DNA from: an uncultured Chloroflexota bacterium
Lineage (GTDB): Bacteria > Chloroflexota > Dehalococcoidia > SM23-28-2 > RBG-16-64-32
Reading direction: 5' to 3'
DNA: 8,706 bases
Assembly (NCBI GenBank): GCA_913056415.1
Contig: CAJXNA010000071.1
Location: 1 to 8,706, forward strand
Part shown: positions 7,687 through 8,706 of the stretch, piece by piece
Layout: every line of letters starts with the position of its first letter
Numbering within the stretch: the stretch's first letter is position 1
The notes under the pieces: generated by a model
What the model was told of the DNA's origin: nothing
Databases searched by the model: none
What the model saw: only the letters and a program-made list of their open reading frames with translations
Position numbers and translations under genes: made by a program

Positions 7687-7959
7687 CTAGGAAGTGCCAC
7701 CCTGCGATAGGGTGAGTCGCGTGCCTTCGGGGGACTCCTTGACGTCCAGGGTGGCGCTGGAGAGGGCCTCGCCCACCTCAGTGTCCAGCAGGAGGTAGTT
7801 CTCACCCTCGTGCTCGAAGACCTGGTCGCCTTCTTTCACCTCGTCGAGAGTGAGGTGGTAGCCCTCCTCGGTCTCAACGATTCGGACCGCCCCTGGGGCG
7901 CTCTGCTTCTTTAGGGTCTCACGGACGTACTGAGCGGCCTTATCAGTCACGGTCAGCAT
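7687..7959 (-). CDS. HesB/IscA-like (A-type Fe-S carrier fold) protein without cysteines
   Basis: The product has 90 residues. ATG at 7959 was chosen over an in-frame upstream codon at 7989: the family normally begins 'MLTVT..A..', and AGAAGGTGG sits just upstream. The pattern MLTVTDKAAQYVRE followed by a beta-rich half with 'LLLDTEVGEALSSATLDV' (56-73) and 'EGTRLTL' (78-84) matches the fold of A-type Fe-S cluster carriers (IscA/HesB/ErpA). Those proteins bind clusters with one central Cys and a C-terminal CGC pair. This protein has no Cys at all; the C-terminus reads SQGGTS where CGCG is expected. It therefore cannot hold a cluster in the usual way, and 'Fe-S assembly' would be a misleading name. 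It lies 53 bases after the zinc-ribbon gene on the same strand, so co-transcription is likely. Its role is unknown. Confidence 0.85.
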   Translation of the reverse strand: MLTVTDKAAQYVRETLKKQSAPGAVRIVETEEGYHLTLDEVKEGDQVFEHEGENYLLLDTEVGEALSSATLDVKESPEGTRLTLSQGGTS

Positions 7960-8012
7960 GAAAGCCACCTTCTGAAATGAAAGCAGCACGGCGCGAGGGC
8001 GCGCTACCAGCC

Positions 8013-8324
8013 CTAGCGGCTCGGCTTATGCTTGGAGAAGCAGTCGCTGCAGTAGACCGGCCGGTCCTGGGTCGGCTGGAACGGGACCTGGCAGGCGTTG
8101 CCGCAGTCGGCGCAGACGGCGTCGTACATCTGGCGGGAACCGCCGCCTCCGTAGCCGCCGCCCCCTCCATATCCGCCGCCGCCAGCGCGCTTGGCCTGCC
8201 GGCAGGAAGGGCAACGCTTGGGGTCCTGGTATTCCCGCTCCGCGTGGAACTGCTGGTCGTCCGCGCTGAACACGAACTCGGAGTTACACTCCACACAGGT
8301 CAGGTTACGATCTTCGTAGGCCAC
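8013..8324 (-). CDS. Double zinc-ribbon protein with a glycine-rich linker
   Basis: The product has 103 residues. It starts at GTG 8324, with a strong ribosome site (GGAGGT at 8331-8336, six-base gap). Residues 10-41 form a first zinc ribbon, C10-x2-C13 and C38-x2-C41, of the zf-trcl ('probable zinc-ribbon') type with the usual 'F.FS...Q.F' stretch between. A glycine/tyrosine linker follows (about 48-63, GGGGYGGGG repeats). The second ribbon uses C71-x2-C74 and C92-x2-C95 with 'VPFQP...RPVYC' between them; C78 is extra. There is no signal peptide or membrane segment, so it is cytoplasmic. Zinc binding is highly likely. Nucleic-acid or protein binding is plausible but not shown. It appears to be the first gene of a minus-strand unit with the HesB-like gene. 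No convincing promoter was found upstream. Confidence 0.88.
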   Translation of the reverse strand: MAYEDRNLTCVECNSEFVFSADDQQFHAEREYQDPKRCPSCRQAKRAGGGGYGGGGGYGGGGSRQMYDAVCADCGNACQVPFQPTQDRPVYCSDCFSKHKPSR

Positions 8325-8427
8325 TCGATGACCTCCTCTCTACTCTTCGGTTAAGGTCCGGTCATCGAGCTGACACCAGTTGCGGGGGGAGCCGACGCAG
8401 AACTTTAACCTCGTCTACAACATAATC

Positions 8428-8447
8428 GGCCCCGACAGATCGGGGCC
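8428..8447. terminator. Perfect stem-loop, possible terminator or leader structure
   Basis: GGCCCCGA (8428-8435) pairs perfectly with TCGGGGCC (8440-8447) around a 4-base CAGA loop. No T-run follows on the plus strand. On the minus strand the following GATTATGTTG is only moderately T-rich. It could end a minus-strand transcript coming from beyond the window, ahead of the zinc-ribbon gene, or be a structure in that gene's leader. Confidence 0.4.
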
Positions 8448-8539
8448 ACCGTGTCATAGAAGGTACCAACCATCGCGACAATGCTAGCACGGCGGTCAAG
8501 CGCCGACAAGGGGCCAACTAGCCCCGCAGATGGCGGCGT

Positions 8540-8638
8540 CCGTTGGCGAATCCCGGGGCTGACGTGCGGCTGTACGAGGTGAGGTGGCGGGAGGATAGGC
8601 ACGGCTTGCCCGACCGCAACGCGACGGTTTACGCTTAG
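8540..8638 (+). pseudogene. Second class III cyclase C-terminal tail remnant
   Basis: The plus-strand frame ending in TAG at 8636-8638 contains 'ADVRLYEVRWRE' (8558-8593), the same cyclase-type tail as near 7379-7408; 24 of 30 bases match over the shared stretch. It then continues 14 codons to the stop. Upstream, the frame meets a TAG at 8519-8521 and family resemblance is lost. A neighbouring frame ('LAPQMAASVGESRG') looks a little like the preceding part of the family, which would suggest a frameshift. No catalytic domain is present. It is most likely a decayed fragment. Confidence 0.45.
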
Positions 8639-8657
8639 GCGGCTACGAACGACAGCG

Positions 8658-8686
8658 GCGGCCCATCGCCACGCCCACGGCGCCGG
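8658..8686. repeat. 29-bp repeat, copy 2
   Basis: This is 28/29 identical to 7640-7668 in the same orientation. It lies 20 bases after the stop of the second cyclase-tail remnant. Copy 1 also lies downstream of a cyclase-tail remnant, but by about 230 bases, with the small HHWVIE gene in between. Confidence 0.75.
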
Positions 8687-8706
8687 CGACGCTGGACTGG
8701 AGGCGA

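Larger units (their letters stand above)
8325..8706. other. Right-hand region without an intact gene
   Basis: These 382 bases carry the leader of the zinc-ribbon gene (8325-8427), a perfect stem-loop (8428-8447), a cyclase-tail remnant on the plus strand (8540-8638) and copy 2 of the 29-bp repeat (8658-8686). The open frames here have no recognisable protein content. I see no tRNA or attachment site. Confidence 0.7.

Noticed and set aside
7602..7805. Longer start for the HHWVIE protein
   Set aside because: The extension overlaps the HesB-like gene in another frame, while the internal ATG at 7601 has its own AAGGAGG.
7977..8354. 125-codon plus-strand open frame
   Set aside because: Antisense to the double zinc-ribbon gene; Ala/Val-rich shadow composition only.
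8405..8602. 65-codon minus-strand open frame
   Set aside because: Runs through the hairpin and the cyclase remnant, with no recognisable protein content or good ribosome site.
8642..8700. 'DSGGP' reading resembling a serine-protease motif
   Set aside because: It falls within a repeat copy after a stop codon, with no other protease residues; coincidence.

Overview
The window comes from a GC-rich bacterium, most likely a member of the Chloroflexota (Dehalococcoidia/SAR202-like or a relative). The assignment rests on recalled family patterns rather than a search. The clues are a small 'HHWVIE...CKLCG' protein, a double zinc-ribbon protein with a glycine-rich linker, a cysteine-less HesB/IscA-like protein, Ig-like (Big_5-type) repeats behind a membrane anchor, and two class III cyclase tails of the 'PVRLYEVRWRE' type.

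Layout. (1) Positions 2-754, minus strand: a membrane-anchored protein with Ig-like repeats. Its reading frame is still open at the window edge. (2) 755-1299: a non-coding gap. It holds a possible decayed transposase tail (minus), a weak promoter candidate and a clear stem-loop plus T-run about 110 bp before gltB. (3) 1300-7294, plus strand: gltB and gltD, the two subunits of NADPH-dependent glutamate synthase, separated by one base. (4) 7295-7411: immediately after the gltD stop, in the same frame, lies a short peptide that reads like the C-terminal end of a class III adenylate/guanylate cyclase. (5) 7416-8324, minus strand: three small genes, in transcription order a double zinc-ribbon protein, a Cys-less HesB/IscA-like protein and a small Cys/His-rich protein. 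(6) 8325-8706: no intact gene. It holds a perfect 8-bp stem-loop, a second cyclase-tail remnant and the second copy of a 29-bp near-perfect repeat.

How the genes work together. GltB removes the amide from glutamine, channels the ammonia to 2-oxoglutarate and makes glutamate. GltD supplies electrons from NADPH through FAD and Fe-S clusters. With glutamine synthetase, encoded elsewhere, this is the GS-GOGAT ammonium-assimilation route. The three small minus-strand genes may form one transcription unit, but their function is unknown. The main surprises are the terminator-like hairpin in the gltB leader, the two cyclase-tail remnants each followed by the same 29-bp element, and the cluster of tiny metal-binding-like proteins. 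I see no complete, recognisable new defence or mobile system. The small-gene cluster is the best candidate for something undescribed.
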